Shown piece after piece: positions 8,797 to 17,636 of a stretch of DNA of 45,670 nt (position 1 is its first letter; each line of letters begins with the position of its first letter). Position numbers and translations under genes: made by a program. This DNA comes from Planctomycetota bacterium (GTDB lineage: Bacteria > Planctomycetota > Planctomycetia > Pirellulales > Lacipirellulaceae). The DNA lies in NCBI GenBank assembly GCA_013152205.1, contig JAADGV010000058.1, positions 1 to 45,670 on the forward strand. The letters are read 5' to 3'. The notes beneath the pieces are model-generated. The model saw only the letters and a program-made list of their open reading frames with translations, did no database searches and was not told where the DNA came from.

Positions 8797-9879
8797 CTAG
8801 TTGCTAGCGTTGCCAGCAACTTGATCGTCTTTTGCAGCCGTATTGCTCTGCTTTTCTTTGCCCGCTTGTGCTTCTACTTTAACAGCCGCTTCTTTGACGT
8901 TGGCGGAGATAACAAATACGACACCACGGTCTTCACCCCGATCAGTCGCAATCCGCACAGGCACTTTTACGCCACCAGCCACCGAACCCGGGTTATAGGT
9001 AACTTCCACTAAGTGCAATACCTTCGACTGCTCGTCCGACTTGAAGGCAAACCGTTCGTCGCTACAGCTCATCTCGACAATCCGGAATGGTTTTTTGCCA
9101 CGCACAACCACTTTGCGAGTGACAGGCTCGTTCGCCTCGATGTCGCCTAGCGCCAGATTAGCCGGGGTGACCGAGATCTCCGGAATCACGCGGCCTTCGA
9201 CATACAGCGGGATTCGCCGTGTCTCGGATCGTGGATCGTTGGTAACCACCGTGAGTTGATCTTTGACATAGCCAGCCGGAAGATTGTCTTTCAGCCGGAC
9301 CGTCAATCCGTAAGACACCTTGCCTGTGCCTCGGTAGGTTTCTTGAAGTTCGACTTCAAAGTGATCGTTGTCGTTGGTGATGTCGACGATCTTCCAGTTG
9401 CTATGGCCAGCGTAGTTTACTGAAATCTTTCGCTCGATAATCGTTCCTTCGTCAACATTACCAAATTGGATAGCACCTGGCTCGAAGACGACGTCGCCGC
9501 GAATATTGCCATGAACTCGCACCTGAACTTCAGCATGATACGGTGCTCCGAACGAGACCGTTAGCGTTGCCCCATGCCGACCCGTAAAGGTGTGGGTATT
9601 GAATTTAGCGACGATATAGGCTTTATCGTGCGTCTTGAAGGTCGCATTTTCGATCGTTGGCGAGGTACAACCACAACTCGTGCGCACCCCGGTGATGTGC
9701 ATCGGCTGCTTGTAGAGATTGGTTATCTCGAAACGGTAAACCGTACTGGCCCCTCGAGCAACCGTTCCAAAGTCATGTTCAACCTTGTTGAACATCCGCT
9801 CAGCCCAGTCTTGGGCAGCGAGTTGGCCAACCAACGGGCCGGCAAAGCAAATTAGACTTAACATCATTGAGCGAATCAT
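8797..9879 (-). CDS. DUF1573 periplasmic protein
   Basis: The protein has 360 residues from the ATG at 9879, which is preceded by GAGGAG six bases upstream; a longer in-frame start at 9942 lacks this. The signal peptide is MIRSMMLSLICFAGPLVGQLA. The DUF1573 domain follows, with its hallmark VEHDFGTV...YRFEITN and ITGVRTSCGCTSP. Further Ig-like beta-sandwich repeats lead to a Lys/Ala-rich tail (about 335-360). DUF1573 proteins are common in planctomycetes and Bacteroidetes and resemble ASH/MSP-type beta-sandwich modules; their role is not settled. Transcription runs toward the beta-barrel gene on the same strand. Confidence 0.9.
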   Translation of the reverse strand: MIRSMMLSLICFAGPLVGQLAAQDWAERMFNKVEHDFGTVARGASTVYRFEITNLYKQPMHITGVRTSCGCTSPTIENATFKTHDKAYIVAKFNTHTFTGRHGATLTVSFGAPYHAEVQVRVHGNIRGDVVFEPGAIQFGNVDEGTIIERKISVNYAGHSNWKIVDITNDNDHFEVELQETYRGTGKVSYGLTVRLKDNLPAGYVKDQLTVVTNDPRSETRRIPLYVEGRVIPEISVTPANLALGDIEANEPVTRKVVVRGKKPFRIVEMSCSDERFAFKSDEQSKVLHLVEVTYNPGSVAGGVKVPVRIATDRGEDRGVVFVISANVKEAAVKVEAQAGKEKQSNTAAKDDQVAGNASN

Positions 9880-10347
9880 GGCAAACTCCTCGCGACAAAG
9901 CGACTGGCCCGACAATGCAATTCCCTTTGCAGCATGCATCAACGACGTTCCCTGCGTCCTACACGACTTTATTCCGAAAATCGCTTATGGGATTCTACCC
10001 CAGGTCTCTTGCAAAAGCTCGGTAACAAATACACAAGAAGCCGATTTTTACATGAATTTTAGTCGTCTGGACGCAACCTTTCCGGTTATCCAAGTTATAC
10101 CCGGAACCGTGGGGCTGGCGTTTTGCACAGATCGTGGGCGAGGCACCGTTTTGCGCGATACAAACGGTTCGAGCGGTCTAGCCGGAGGGCAACAACCTCA
10201 TAAGGTTGCTGGCTTGCCCCCCATGCAATCAGCACACACTTTGGTAGAATGCGGGAAGTTTGACCAGAGCAATCCCCGCTACAGCGGTAGTTTGTTCAAA
10301 AGTCACCCCTGTATCTTACCCATCCTGTCCTAATTTTTGCCGCCCTC
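9880..10347. other. Divergent intergenic region before tyrA
   Basis: About 470 bases between the DUF1573 gene (minus) and tyrA (plus), so it should hold promoters for both. An imperfect stem (GGCAACAACCT...AAGGTTGCTGGC, about 10188-10215) lies in the tyrA-proximal half and could be a leader hairpin. No small gene is convincing. No copies of families A or B are present. Confidence 0.4.
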
Positions 10348-11196
10348 ATGCCTGCCTATCGAACTGTTGCGATCGTTGGTGTTGGGCTGATCGGTGGTTC
10401 GATCGGCTTGGCTTTACGGCAGCGCAAACTAGCGGGAAGCGTGATCGGCATAGGCCGCCGACAGACCAGTCTCGACAAGGCCATCGCCTGCGGGGCAATC
10501 GATCACAGCACCACCGACTTCGAATCGGGCGTCGCCGGGGCAGACATTGTGATCGTCGCTACGCCGGTCGACTCCGTGGCCGACGATGTCTGTCGAGCGA
10601 CAGCAATCGTAGACGAGGCAGCCCTGGTCACCGACGTAGGTAGCACCAAGGGGGCGATTTGCTCGGCGGTTGAGTCTAGCCCAACTGCTGTGGCCGAGCG
10701 ATTTGTCGGGAGCCATCCCTTGGCAGGCAACCATCGTAGCGGCCCAGAACATGCCACGGCCGACTTGCTCGAAGGCAAGACGGTTGTGGTAACCCCCACC
10801 CCAAAGACTCCAGGCCCTACGACTGAGCGTATTGCCCAGTTTTGGGAGGCCCTAGGGGCCCAGGTCCAGCGAATGTCGCCCGAGCAGCACGATCAGGCGC
10901 TCGCCGTCACCAGCCACTTACCGCACTTGGTTGCTTCGGCACTGGCTGCTTGTACCCCGCCGGAATGGCTCCCGCTGGCGGCTACTGGTTGGGCGGATAC
11001 CACACGAATCGCGGCTGCCGATCCGGAACTTTGGACCGCGATTTTTTCGCAAAATAAACAGGCCGTCTCCGAGACACTAGCGGGCCTGATCGAGCAACTC
11101 ACGAAGTTGCAAACCGAACTCAACGAAGAAAACTGGACTCAGATTCACGATACTTTGCAACAAGCGAAACGGATTCGAGATGCTTTGGGAAATTGA
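10348..11196 (+). CDS. tyrA: Prephenate dehydrogenase
   Basis: It converts prephenate to 4-hydroxyphenylpyruvate with NAD(P)+ in tyrosine synthesis (or arogenate to tyrosine if it is the arogenate type). The protein has 282 residues. A Rossmann glycine motif, GVGLIGGSIG, is at 11-20. The substrate-site histidines are in GSHPLAGNHRSGPEHA and TSHLPHLVASAL, as in the TyrA family. There is no chorismate mutase or ACT domain, so it is the monofunctional form. Its last 17 bases overlap the purL start, implying translational coupling of tyrosine and purine synthesis genes in one transcript. Confidence 0.93.
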   Translation: MPAYRTVAIVGVGLIGGSIGLALRQRKLAGSVIGIGRRQTSLDKAIACGAIDHSTTDFESGVAGADIVIVATPVDSVADDVCRATAIVDEAALVTDVGSTKGAICSAVESSPTAVAERFVGSHPLAGNHRSGPEHATADLLEGKTVVVTPTPKTPGPTTERIAQFWEALGAQVQRMSPEQHDQALAVTSHLPHLVASALAACTPPEWLPLAATGWADTTRIAAADPELWTAIFSQNKQAVSETLAGLIEQLTKLQTELNEENWTQIHDTLQQAKRIRDALGN

Positions 11197-14113
11197 TATT
11201 CACCCCCGACAAGATTTGCCCGACCACGAAGCACGCCGTGTGCTGGCCGATGCTGCCGAGATAGGAATTCTCGACAGCCTAACGGTTAGCTCGGCTCGCG
11301 GTTTTTTGGTCGAAGGGCCGACTCTCGAAGCGAGTCAAGCCGACCAGCTCGCTGCTGAGTTGCTTGCCGATGGCATGGTCGAACGCACCGTGGCCGCTCC
11401 GATTGGCGACCAAAGCCTACTCGCTTCGCCCGCAGGCGACGGCTCCCAGGACGCGACTCTCATCCATGTTCTGCTCAAACCCGGAGTCATGGACCCGGTG
11501 GCCCAAAGTGCCGAGACGGCTGCCCGAGACTTTGGACTCTCGATCGATGCCATTCGTACGATACGCAAATACTGGATTTCTGGCGTCGACGAAAAGCAAC
11601 TCCAAACCCTCGGCTCGCGGATTTTGGCCAACGATGCCATCGAGCAGCTAGTTGTCGGACCGTTGCCGTTCGATCGCTTGCAGCTAGGAAGCAAGTACGA
11701 TTTCGAGCTAAAAACGGTCCAACTGGCCGACTTAGACAAACAAGGCCTAGCCAAACTAAGCCGCGAGGGCCAGCTTTATCTCCAATTGGCCGAAATGGAG
11801 ACCATCCAAAGTTACTACACCGATCTCGGACGCGACCCGACCGACATCGAGCTAGAAACCATCGCCCAAACCTGGAGCGAGCATTGCAGCCATAAGACCC
11901 TGGCCGGTCGAATTGCCTATCGAGACGAGAATGGCGAGCGAAAATTCGAGAATATGCTCAAAGAGACCATCTTCGACGCCACCCAACAGTTGCGTGCCCG
12001 GTGGGGCGACAACGATTGGTGCGTCAGTGTTTTCCGCGACAATGCCGGAATTGTCCGCTTCGACGACCAGTACAACATCGCCTTCAAAGTCGAAACGCAC
12101 AATCATCCCTCGGCCCTCGAACCCTACGGCGGGGCCAATACGGGCATCGGCGGCGTCATTCGAGACACCATTGGCACCGGCATGGGCGCCAAGCCGATTT
12201 GCAATACCGACGTCTTCTGCTTCGCCCCGCCAGATACGCCGACCGACAACTTGCCCCCGGGCGTGTTGAATCCAAAACAGGTCATGCGTGGCGTCGTCAG
12301 CGGGGTCCGAGATTATGGCAACCGCATGGGGATTCCTACTGTCAACGGAGCCGTCTACTTCGACCAACGCTATCTCGGCAATCCTCTCGTCTATTGCGGC
12401 AACGTCGGGCTTATCCCGCAAGAGATGTCCTTCAAAGAGCCGCTGCCGGGCGACCTGATCGTCAGCGTCGGCGGTCGAACAGGCCGCGATGGCATCCACG
12501 GCGCAACCTTCTCTAGCGCCGAACTCACCAGCGAAAGCGAATCGCTTTCTGGCGGTGCGGTTCAGATCGGTAATGCGATCGAAGAGAAAAAAGTGCTCGA
12601 CGTCTTGCTCGACATCCGCGACCGCGGGCTGTACACGGCCATTACCGATTGCGGAGCCGGGGGTTTCAGCAGTGCTGTGGGCGAAATGGGCGAAGAAATC
12701 GGTGCCGAAGTTTGGCTCGATCGCGCCCCGGTAAAGTACGAGGGCCTCTCCTACACCGAAATCTGGATTTCCGAAGCTCAAGAACGCATGGTCATCAGCG
12801 TTCCCGAACAGTCCTGGGAAGAGGTCCACCGACTCTGTGCGGCTGAAGGGGTCGAGGCCACTGTGATCGGTAAATTTGAGCCGACTGGCCGACTCGTGTT
12901 GAAGTATGGCGACAACGTCGTTGCCGACCTCACCATGGATCTGCTGCACAACGGTCGTCCCCCAGTCGTGCGCGAGGCAAACTACCAACCCGCTCCAATC
13001 AAACCGCTTTTGCCTTCGTCAAAAGCAAACTACACCGACGATTTAGAAAAAATCCTAGGCTCCTACAACGTCGCCAGCAAGCAATCGATCATTCGTCAAT
13101 ACGATCACGAAGTGCAGGGCGGCAGTGCCATCAAGCCGCTGGTCGGCGTCGCGATGGACGGCCCTGGCGATGCTGCCGTGGTTCGCCCGGTGCTTGATTC
13201 TCGTCGCGGGGTGGTGATCTCCTGCGGGATGAATCCTCGCTACGGCGACCTCGACACCTACCACATGGCGGCCAGCGCCATCGACGAGGCCATGCGAAAC
13301 TGCGTAGCCGTCGGGGGCGATCCGAGCCGCGTTGCGATTCTCGACAACTTCTGCTGGGGCGACTGCGAGAAAAGCGAAACCCTAGGCAGCCTCGTTCGGG
13401 CAGCCATCGCCTGCCACGATCTGTCGCTTGTGCTAGAAACCCCGTTTATTAGCGGCAAAGACAGCCTCAACAACGAGTTCAGCTACGTTGATGCTGAGGG
13501 CACCAAGCATACAATCGCCATTCCGTCGACCCTTTTGATTAGCGCCATGGGGCAAGTCGACGATGTTGCGAAATGTATCACGATGGATCTCAAGGCCGCT
13601 GGCAACTTGCTGTTTCTTGTCGGCGAAACCAAAGACGAACTTGGCGGCTCGCACTTTGCCTTGGTCAACGGGCTTACCGGGGGGGCCGCACCAGCGGTCG
13701 ATCCGCTGATGGCCAAGCAGACCTTTGCCTCGTTGCACGGTGCTATTCAGCTAGGATTGGTTCGCTCGTGTCACGACCTCAGCGAAGGGGGCCTAGCCGT
13801 AGCTGCCGCCGAGATGGCGTTTGCTGGAGGGATTGGGGCAGAGATCGAACTCGACTCGATGCCCACCGGCGACAAGCCACTCAGCGCAGCGGTGCGGCTG
13901 TTCAGCGAATCCAACACCCGTTTCCTCTGCGAAGTCTCGCCCGAGCACGCAGCAGCCTTCGAGCGGCAGCTAGGCGACATTCCGCACGACTGCATTGGTC
14001 GGACCGAAGTAGCCCCGCGTTTAACCATCACCGAATCCAAAGAGGGCAAGCCTCTGATCGAGGCCAACCTAGACGCTCTGAAAGCAGCTTGGCAGCAGCC
14101 CCTAGCCAACTAA
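11180..14113 (+). CDS. purL: FGAM synthase PurL with fused tandem PurS-like domain
   Basis: It catalyses the ATP-dependent conversion of FGAR to FGAM in de novo purine synthesis. The protein has 977 residues. Residues 1-165 form two PurS-like halves (1-75; 92-165, the second with HVLLKPGVMDPVAQSAE). A helical linker follows, then the synthase core with WSEHCSHKT (catalytic His at 235), KVETHNHPSALEPYGGA, TDCGAGGFSSAVGEMGEE and SCHDLSEGGLAVAAAEMAF. Small bacterial PurL proteins are about 740 residues with separate PurS; large gamma-proteobacterial ones are about 1300 with PurQ fused. This one is intermediate: PurS is fused but PurQ is separate and lies next door. The start overlaps tyrA by 17 bases. 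Confidence 0.95.
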   Translation: MLWEIDIHPRQDLPDHEARRVLADAAEIGILDSLTVSSARGFLVEGPTLEASQADQLAAELLADGMVERTVAAPIGDQSLLASPAGDGSQDATLIHVLLKPGVMDPVAQSAETAARDFGLSIDAIRTIRKYWISGVDEKQLQTLGSRILANDAIEQLVVGPLPFDRLQLGSKYDFELKTVQLADLDKQGLAKLSREGQLYLQLAEMETIQSYYTDLGRDPTDIELETIAQTWSEHCSHKTLAGRIAYRDENGERKFENMLKETIFDATQQLRARWGDNDWCVSVFRDNAGIVRFDDQYNIAFKVETHNHPSALEPYGGANTGIGGVIRDTIGTGMGAKPICNTDVFCFAPPDTPTDNLPPGVLNPKQVMRGVVSGVRDYGNRMGIPTVNGAVYFDQRYLGNPLVYCGNVGLIPQEMSFKEPLPGDLIVSVGGRTGRDGIHGATFSSAELTSESESLSGGAVQIGNAIEEKKVLDVLLDIRDRGLYTAITDCGAGGFSSAVGEMGEEIGAEVWLDRAPVKYEGLSYTEIWISEAQERMVISVPEQSWEEVHRLCAAEGVEATVIGKFEPTGRLVLKYGDNVVADLTMDLLHNGRPPVVREANYQPAPIKPLLPSSKANYTDDLEKILGSYNVASKQSIIRQYDHEVQGGSAIKPLVGVAMDGPGDAAVVRPVLDSRRGVVISCGMNPRYGDLDTYHMAASAIDEAMRNCVAVGGDPSRVAILDNFCWGDCEKSETLGSLVRAAIACHDLSLVLETPFISGKDSLNNEFSYVDAEGTKHTIAIPSTLLISAMGQVDDVAKCITMDLKAAGNLLFLVGETKDELGGSHFALVNGLTGGAAPAVDPLMAKQTFASLHGAIQLGLVRSCHDLSEGGLAVAAAEMAFAGGIGAEIELDSMPTGDKPLSAAVRLFSESNTRFLCEVSPEHAAAFERQLGDIPHDCIGRTEVAPRLTITESKEGKPLIEANLDALKAAWQQPLAN

Positions 14114-14173
14114 ACGCGTCCCCCAAGCACTTCAAATCGTCAATCAAACATCTTAAATCAAACATAAAATCCC

Positions 14174-14938
14174 ATGCCTCAGCCTCGTATCCTCATCCTT
14201 CGCGCCCCTGGCACCAATTGCGACGCCGAAACAGCGTTCGCTTTTCAGACGGCTGGTGGAGCGCCTGACGTGCTTCACCTGAATCGCCTGCTTGAGTCGC
14301 CCCAACTGGCTGCCGACTACCAAGTGCTTTGCATCCCCGGGGGATTCAGCTACGGCGACGATGTTGCCGCAGGCCGTATCTTTGCCAACCAGATTCGGCA
14401 CCATTTGGCCCAGGTCATGCAAGATTTTCGCGAGGCGGGCAAGCTCGTGCTTGGCATCTGCAACGGCTTTCAGGTACTCGTCAAGTCGGGCTTGCTCGAC
14501 ACTGATGACCAGACAGGCCCAGCCGCTTCGTTGGCCTGGAACGACTCGCACCAGTTTCTCGACCGTTGGGTTCACCTTCGCGCGGACAGCTCGAAATGTG
14601 TTTTCCTGGCTGATACCGAGCGGCTGTTTTTGCCAATCGCTCATGCAGAAGGGAAATTCGTCGTCCGCGACCAGCAGACATTGGACCAGCTCGATCAGGC
14701 GGGCCAGTTGGTGCTTCGCTACACCCCCGGGGAAGACGAGGCCACGGACTTCAACCCCAATGGCTCAGCAGGGCACGTGGCTGGCATGTGCGACAAGTCT
14801 GGCCGCGTGTTTGGCCTGATGCCGCATCCCGAACGATTCATCGATCCCACGCACCATCCGCAGTGGACAAGGCTCCCGGCTCAGGCCGAGGGCCAAGGCC
14901 TTGCGATCTTTCGCAACGCAGTCCGCTACTTTTCCTGA
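14174..14938 (+). CDS. purQ: FGAM synthase glutaminase subunit PurQ
   Basis: A class I glutamine amidotransferase that supplies ammonia to PurL; 254 residues. It begins RILILRAPGTNCDAET, has CIPGGFSYGDDVAAGRIFANQI, the nucleophile C96 in LGICNGFQVL, and the His-Glu pair in MPHPERFIDP near residue 220. It follows purL after 60 bases; the leader is A/C-rich with no clear Shine-Dalgarno. It converges with the next minus-strand gene, leaving one base between stop codons, so transcripts from the two sides overlap or share a terminator that I cannot see. Confidence 0.95.
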   Translation: MPQPRILILRAPGTNCDAETAFAFQTAGGAPDVLHLNRLLESPQLAADYQVLCIPGGFSYGDDVAAGRIFANQIRHHLAQVMQDFREAGKLVLGICNGFQVLVKSGLLDTDDQTGPAASLAWNDSHQFLDRWVHLRADSSKCVFLADTERLFLPIAHAEGKFVVRDQQTLDQLDQAGQLVLRYTPGEDEATDFNPNGSAGHVAGMCDKSGRVFGLMPHPERFIDPTHHPQWTRLPAQAEGQGLAIFRNAVRYFS

Positions 14939-14939
14939 T

Positions 14940-15299
14940 TCACGGCTTTACGGGGTTCACAGCCGCATTCGGGAACTTCGGGATGTCGCCAAGCGGAGTG
15001 CCAAGTTTTCCTAGACCCTTCTTTGCGACCACTTCGTCGATCCACTCATGGGCGGCAGCCGTTGCTTGCTCGAGGCTGGAGAAACCTCGCAGGTATTCCA
15101 CCCGATTGTGAAAAGGATCGGCAATCGTCACGCTGTAGCTCGTGCGTCGTACGCTCATGCCTGTCTGATGGCTGGTGAAATGATACAGCCAGCCCCGATG
15201 CTCGGCCTCGCCAGAGCGTGTCAGGCCAGTTCGGGCCCGTTGATGAAACTTACCCTTGTCTCGATAGCGGGTAGCGCTGCGTGAGTGCCAAAGCGACAT
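14940..15299 (-). CDS. Small hypothetical protein
   Basis: The protein has 119 residues and starts at an ATG preceded by AAGGA. It is basic in the first half, with an apparent beta-strand and helix unit SYSVTIADPFHNRVEYLRGFSSLEQATAAAHEWIDEVVAKKGLG. There is no signal peptide or membrane segment and I do not recognise the family. Its stop abuts that of purQ tail to tail. Confidence 0.6.
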   Translation of the reverse strand: MSLWHSRSATRYRDKGKFHQRARTGLTRSGEAEHRGWLYHFTSHQTGMSVRRTSYSVTIADPFHNRVEYLRGFSSLEQATAAAHEWIDEVVAKKGLGKLGTPLGDIPKFPNAAVNPVKP

Positions 15300-15446
15300 G
15301 TCGAATCCTTCAGAGAGGGGGGAAGGGGGACTTCCTCCAGTATGATCGGCGAAACAGACATTCGCTCAACATCAAGGCATCAAGCAATCACATTGCACCG
15401 ATCAGAGCAACGATCGTAAGGCCTGTAGCGGCAGTGAGCCCTAAAA

Positions 15447-16832
15447 TCAGCCCCCGTCCTCCGCTGGCATCGACTCGGCCAGCCACCATGCAAACCGACC
15501 CAGCAGGCGGAAATACAACAGCGATGCAGCTATTGCAATTGGGCAGAAAAAATACAGGTAATCAGGGACCAATTTAGTACCGATCCAGACGCAAATACCA
15601 GCCAAAGCTGCGATTTGGAGATACAGTAACAACCAAAGCGCTGGCCGGCGGACCAGACTTTTCAAGATGCGTATCGAGATAACTTCTATCGGTGAGCCTC
15701 GTTCGAGCGCCGAAAGCAAGGCGATGGGAAAACAGAGTAACATGCTGAGGCCAATCGATATGCCTTGGTTCGAAATCACTGTCCCAATGGCCCAGCCCGG
15801 AATAATGCTGACAGCCAGTGAAAGTCCCACAAATAGCATTTCTCCAAGCCACTCATGCGGAACGGCGCTAGGGGTGTTGAACAGTCGGTCGTTCCCTTCG
15901 GAGCTGTCGGTCAGAATGCTACACCAAAGTGCCGCATTAGCCGAAAACCAAAGGACGCCAATAATACACCCCATCGCGAAGAAACAGAGCGCCATGATTG
16001 CGTCGAACCCGCCCCCCGCAGAATTCAATACCATCGCCCCAAGCAGGACAGCCGCAGTCAACGCACAGGATAGTCCCAACCACCATGTTGGAATCGGCGG
16101 TCGAACAAGCATCGAAAAAACGCCTTGAACAGTTGGCAACCGTGGTATCTTGGATCGTTTGCCGTACTCCTCTTGCAACTTTTCACGGTAGACTGCTCGC
16201 GATTTCCCTTCGACAAGAGCCGGCGGCACGGGCACCGGACGAGGCCCTGGAGTAGCCGCTTCGTCGATTTGATACTCCTCGCCGTCTGGTACCATTACCG
16301 AGGCTGCTGGCCTCTTTGGCGGCGGTTCGACCACCAAGGTTTTAACACCGCAGTCGGGGCACTTCAGCTTCATGCCCACCTGCTTGGGTTGGGCATGCAT
16401 CAAGGTGTTGCATAGGCGGCAGTAGACGGGGAAGAATTTCGGCAGCCGGGCGGTCAGTTCCTCGGAGGACGGGGCCTCGTCGACGCCCCACAGGCCGTAC
16501 TGCTGGCCGTGCATGGCGTCGGGAATCCGCTTTTTCTTGGCTTTCGGCGGGGGCGGTACTTCGGTCAGCGCGTAGCAGTCGGGGCATTTCGTCTTTCGGC
16601 CAACATGCTCGACCCGAGCTGAGAGGATTGTTTGGCAGACTCGGCAGACGAAGCTGACATACTTCGGGGCGGGTTCTTTCTCTTCCTTCTCCTCTTCTTC
16701 ACCAGGGACGGTGAGAATCTTTCCGCAGCCGCCACACCGACATTTCATGCCTGCGTGTTCGGGTTCAAACGGCAAGGTGGCACCGCAGGCGTCGCAGGTT
16801 AGCAATCGTGTCGGGGAGGTAGGCATCGACAT
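15447..16832 (-). CDS. Membrane protein with three N-terminal zinc ribbons
   Basis: The protein has 461 residues. Three CxxC-x(14-16)-CxxC ribbons stand in a row: CDACGATL...CGGCGK near residue 14, CRVCQTIL...CPDCYA near 63, and CRLCNTLM...CPDCGV near 138, separated by acidic and Pro-rich linkers. From about residue 235 there are several hydrophobic helices (WWLGLSCALTAAVLLGAMVL, IMALCFFAMGCIIGVLWFSA and others), about seven in all. The ribbons are of the MJ0042-like type and would face the cytoplasm. Planctomycetes have many such ribbon-plus-membrane proteins; the role is unknown. An alternative ATG lies two codons downstream (16826). Confidence 0.8.
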   Translation of the reverse strand: MSMPTSPTRLLTCDACGATLPFEPEHAGMKCRCGGCGKILTVPGEEEEKEEKEPAPKYVSFVCRVCQTILSARVEHVGRKTKCPDCYALTEVPPPPKAKKKRIPDAMHGQQYGLWGVDEAPSSEELTARLPKFFPVYCRLCNTLMHAQPKQVGMKLKCPDCGVKTLVVEPPPKRPAASVMVPDGEEYQIDEAATPGPRPVPVPPALVEGKSRAVYREKLQEEYGKRSKIPRLPTVQGVFSMLVRPPIPTWWLGLSCALTAAVLLGAMVLNSAGGGFDAIMALCFFAMGCIIGVLWFSANAALWCSILTDSSEGNDRLFNTPSAVPHEWLGEMLFVGLSLAVSIIPGWAIGTVISNQGISIGLSMLLCFPIALLSALERGSPIEVISIRILKSLVRRPALWLLLYLQIAALAGICVWIGTKLVPDYLYFFCPIAIAASLLYFRLLGRFAWWLAESMPAEDGG

Positions 16833-16915
16833 AGCAGGATCCAGTACCGATACGAGTTAGCCAATTGTCGAACATTCGGCATGGGTATTCTACCCCAAAG
16901 TCGTTGGGTCCGTTG

Positions 16916-16974
16916 TAGCGGTAGGCGGAAGCGGGAGTTTTTTCAGGCTCGACCACGGCTTCCGCCTGCGGCTA
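16916..16974. repeat. Family A palindrome, copy 4
   Basis: It starts TAGCGGTAGGCGGAAGCGGG and ends GGCTTCCGCCTGCGGCTA, loop AGTTTTTTCAGGCTCGA; 59 bp. Four bases after it comes GACTTTGTAATCGTTCT (16979-16995), matching the 17-bp terminal motif at 15 positions. On the left, CAAAGTC (16896-16902) is the core of the inverted terminal motif. Confidence 0.85.
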
Positions 16975-17501
16975 GTATGACTTTGTAATCGTTCTTCACA
17001 ACGGGGATGAGTGGCCGGGTATTGGCGTTGGTTCCGTGTCATAATGGACAAAAATGGTGTGGTTCGTACTGCCATGCAAGTGTGTGAGGAGTTCCTTTTG
17101 GCACGAATTGCGGGGAAGGTTGTTGGAGTGGACAAAATTGAGTTCGGAATGCGGAATTTGGAGTGCGGAAGGAAAAAATATTGTCCATTTGGGCGCGACA
17201 AATGACGAAATCTGAATGACGAAAAAGCTGATCGCTAACGGCTAAAAGCTAATCGCTATTCTCTCAGATGTGGTGGCCCAATTTCAACACAAAAATGGGC
17301 TGGTCGGGGGCGGCAATTCGCAACGCTGTTTGTAGTAAGCAGTTACGCCCCAAAACACCCCATTTTCTCTTCTGTCGGGCACGGGGGGAAATCTTGGGAA
17401 ATCGTTCAGATCTACTGCTTAAAATGGGGGGGTAGAGTACAATCGGGCTTGCACGTCATACTAAATCCACAACCTTTGGTTTAGGTAAACGCTAACGATA
17501 G

Positions 17502-17568
17502 ACCCCGTATTGCAAGATTCTTTTTTGCGCGGCCGCTTGGCCGTCGAGAGAGTCTGGCAATGCGGGGT
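17502..17568 (+). terminator. Long hairpin followed by a T-run in the leader of the PEP-CTERM gene
   Basis: ACCCCGTATTGC (17502-17513) pairs with GCAATGCGGGGT (17557-17568), 12 pairs with one G-U. Inside it AGATTC (17515-17520) pairs with GAGTCT (17550-17555), and GGCC-GCTT-GGCC forms the tip. A run of seven T follows (17568-17574). This is the form of an intrinsic terminator or attenuator. It lies 60-70 bases upstream of the ATG at 17637, so it may control read-through into that gene. Confidence 0.6.
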
Positions 17569-17636
17569 TTTTTTGTGCATTGGCTGTTTGTTGAAATCCG
17601 CTTCTCGTTTGTTACTTTTGGAAAGGATCGCGACTC

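Larger units (their letters stand above)
16833..17636. other. 800-bp intergenic region, repeat-derived
   Basis: It holds the family A palindrome (16916-16974) and its terminal motif (16979-16995). A short-period repeat of TTCGGAATGCGGAATTTGG type lies at about 17142-17172. A CTAACGGCTAAAAGCTAATCGCT-type stretch lies at about 17236-17258. A strong hairpin follows at 17502-17568. An open frame at 17011-17205 is probably spurious because it crosses the GGAATGCGGAAT repeat. The promoter for the PEP-CTERM gene should be in the last 200 bases. Confidence 0.55.

Noticed and set aside
11852..12988. Long minus-strand frame opposite purL
   Set aside because: It is a by-product of GC-rich codon bias in a strongly conserved sense gene; no family is recognised and no start signal is present.
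17011..17205. Plus-strand frame of 64 codons
   Set aside because: It crosses a short-period GGAATGCGGAAT-type repeat known to give false small proteins, and no Shine-Dalgarno is seen.
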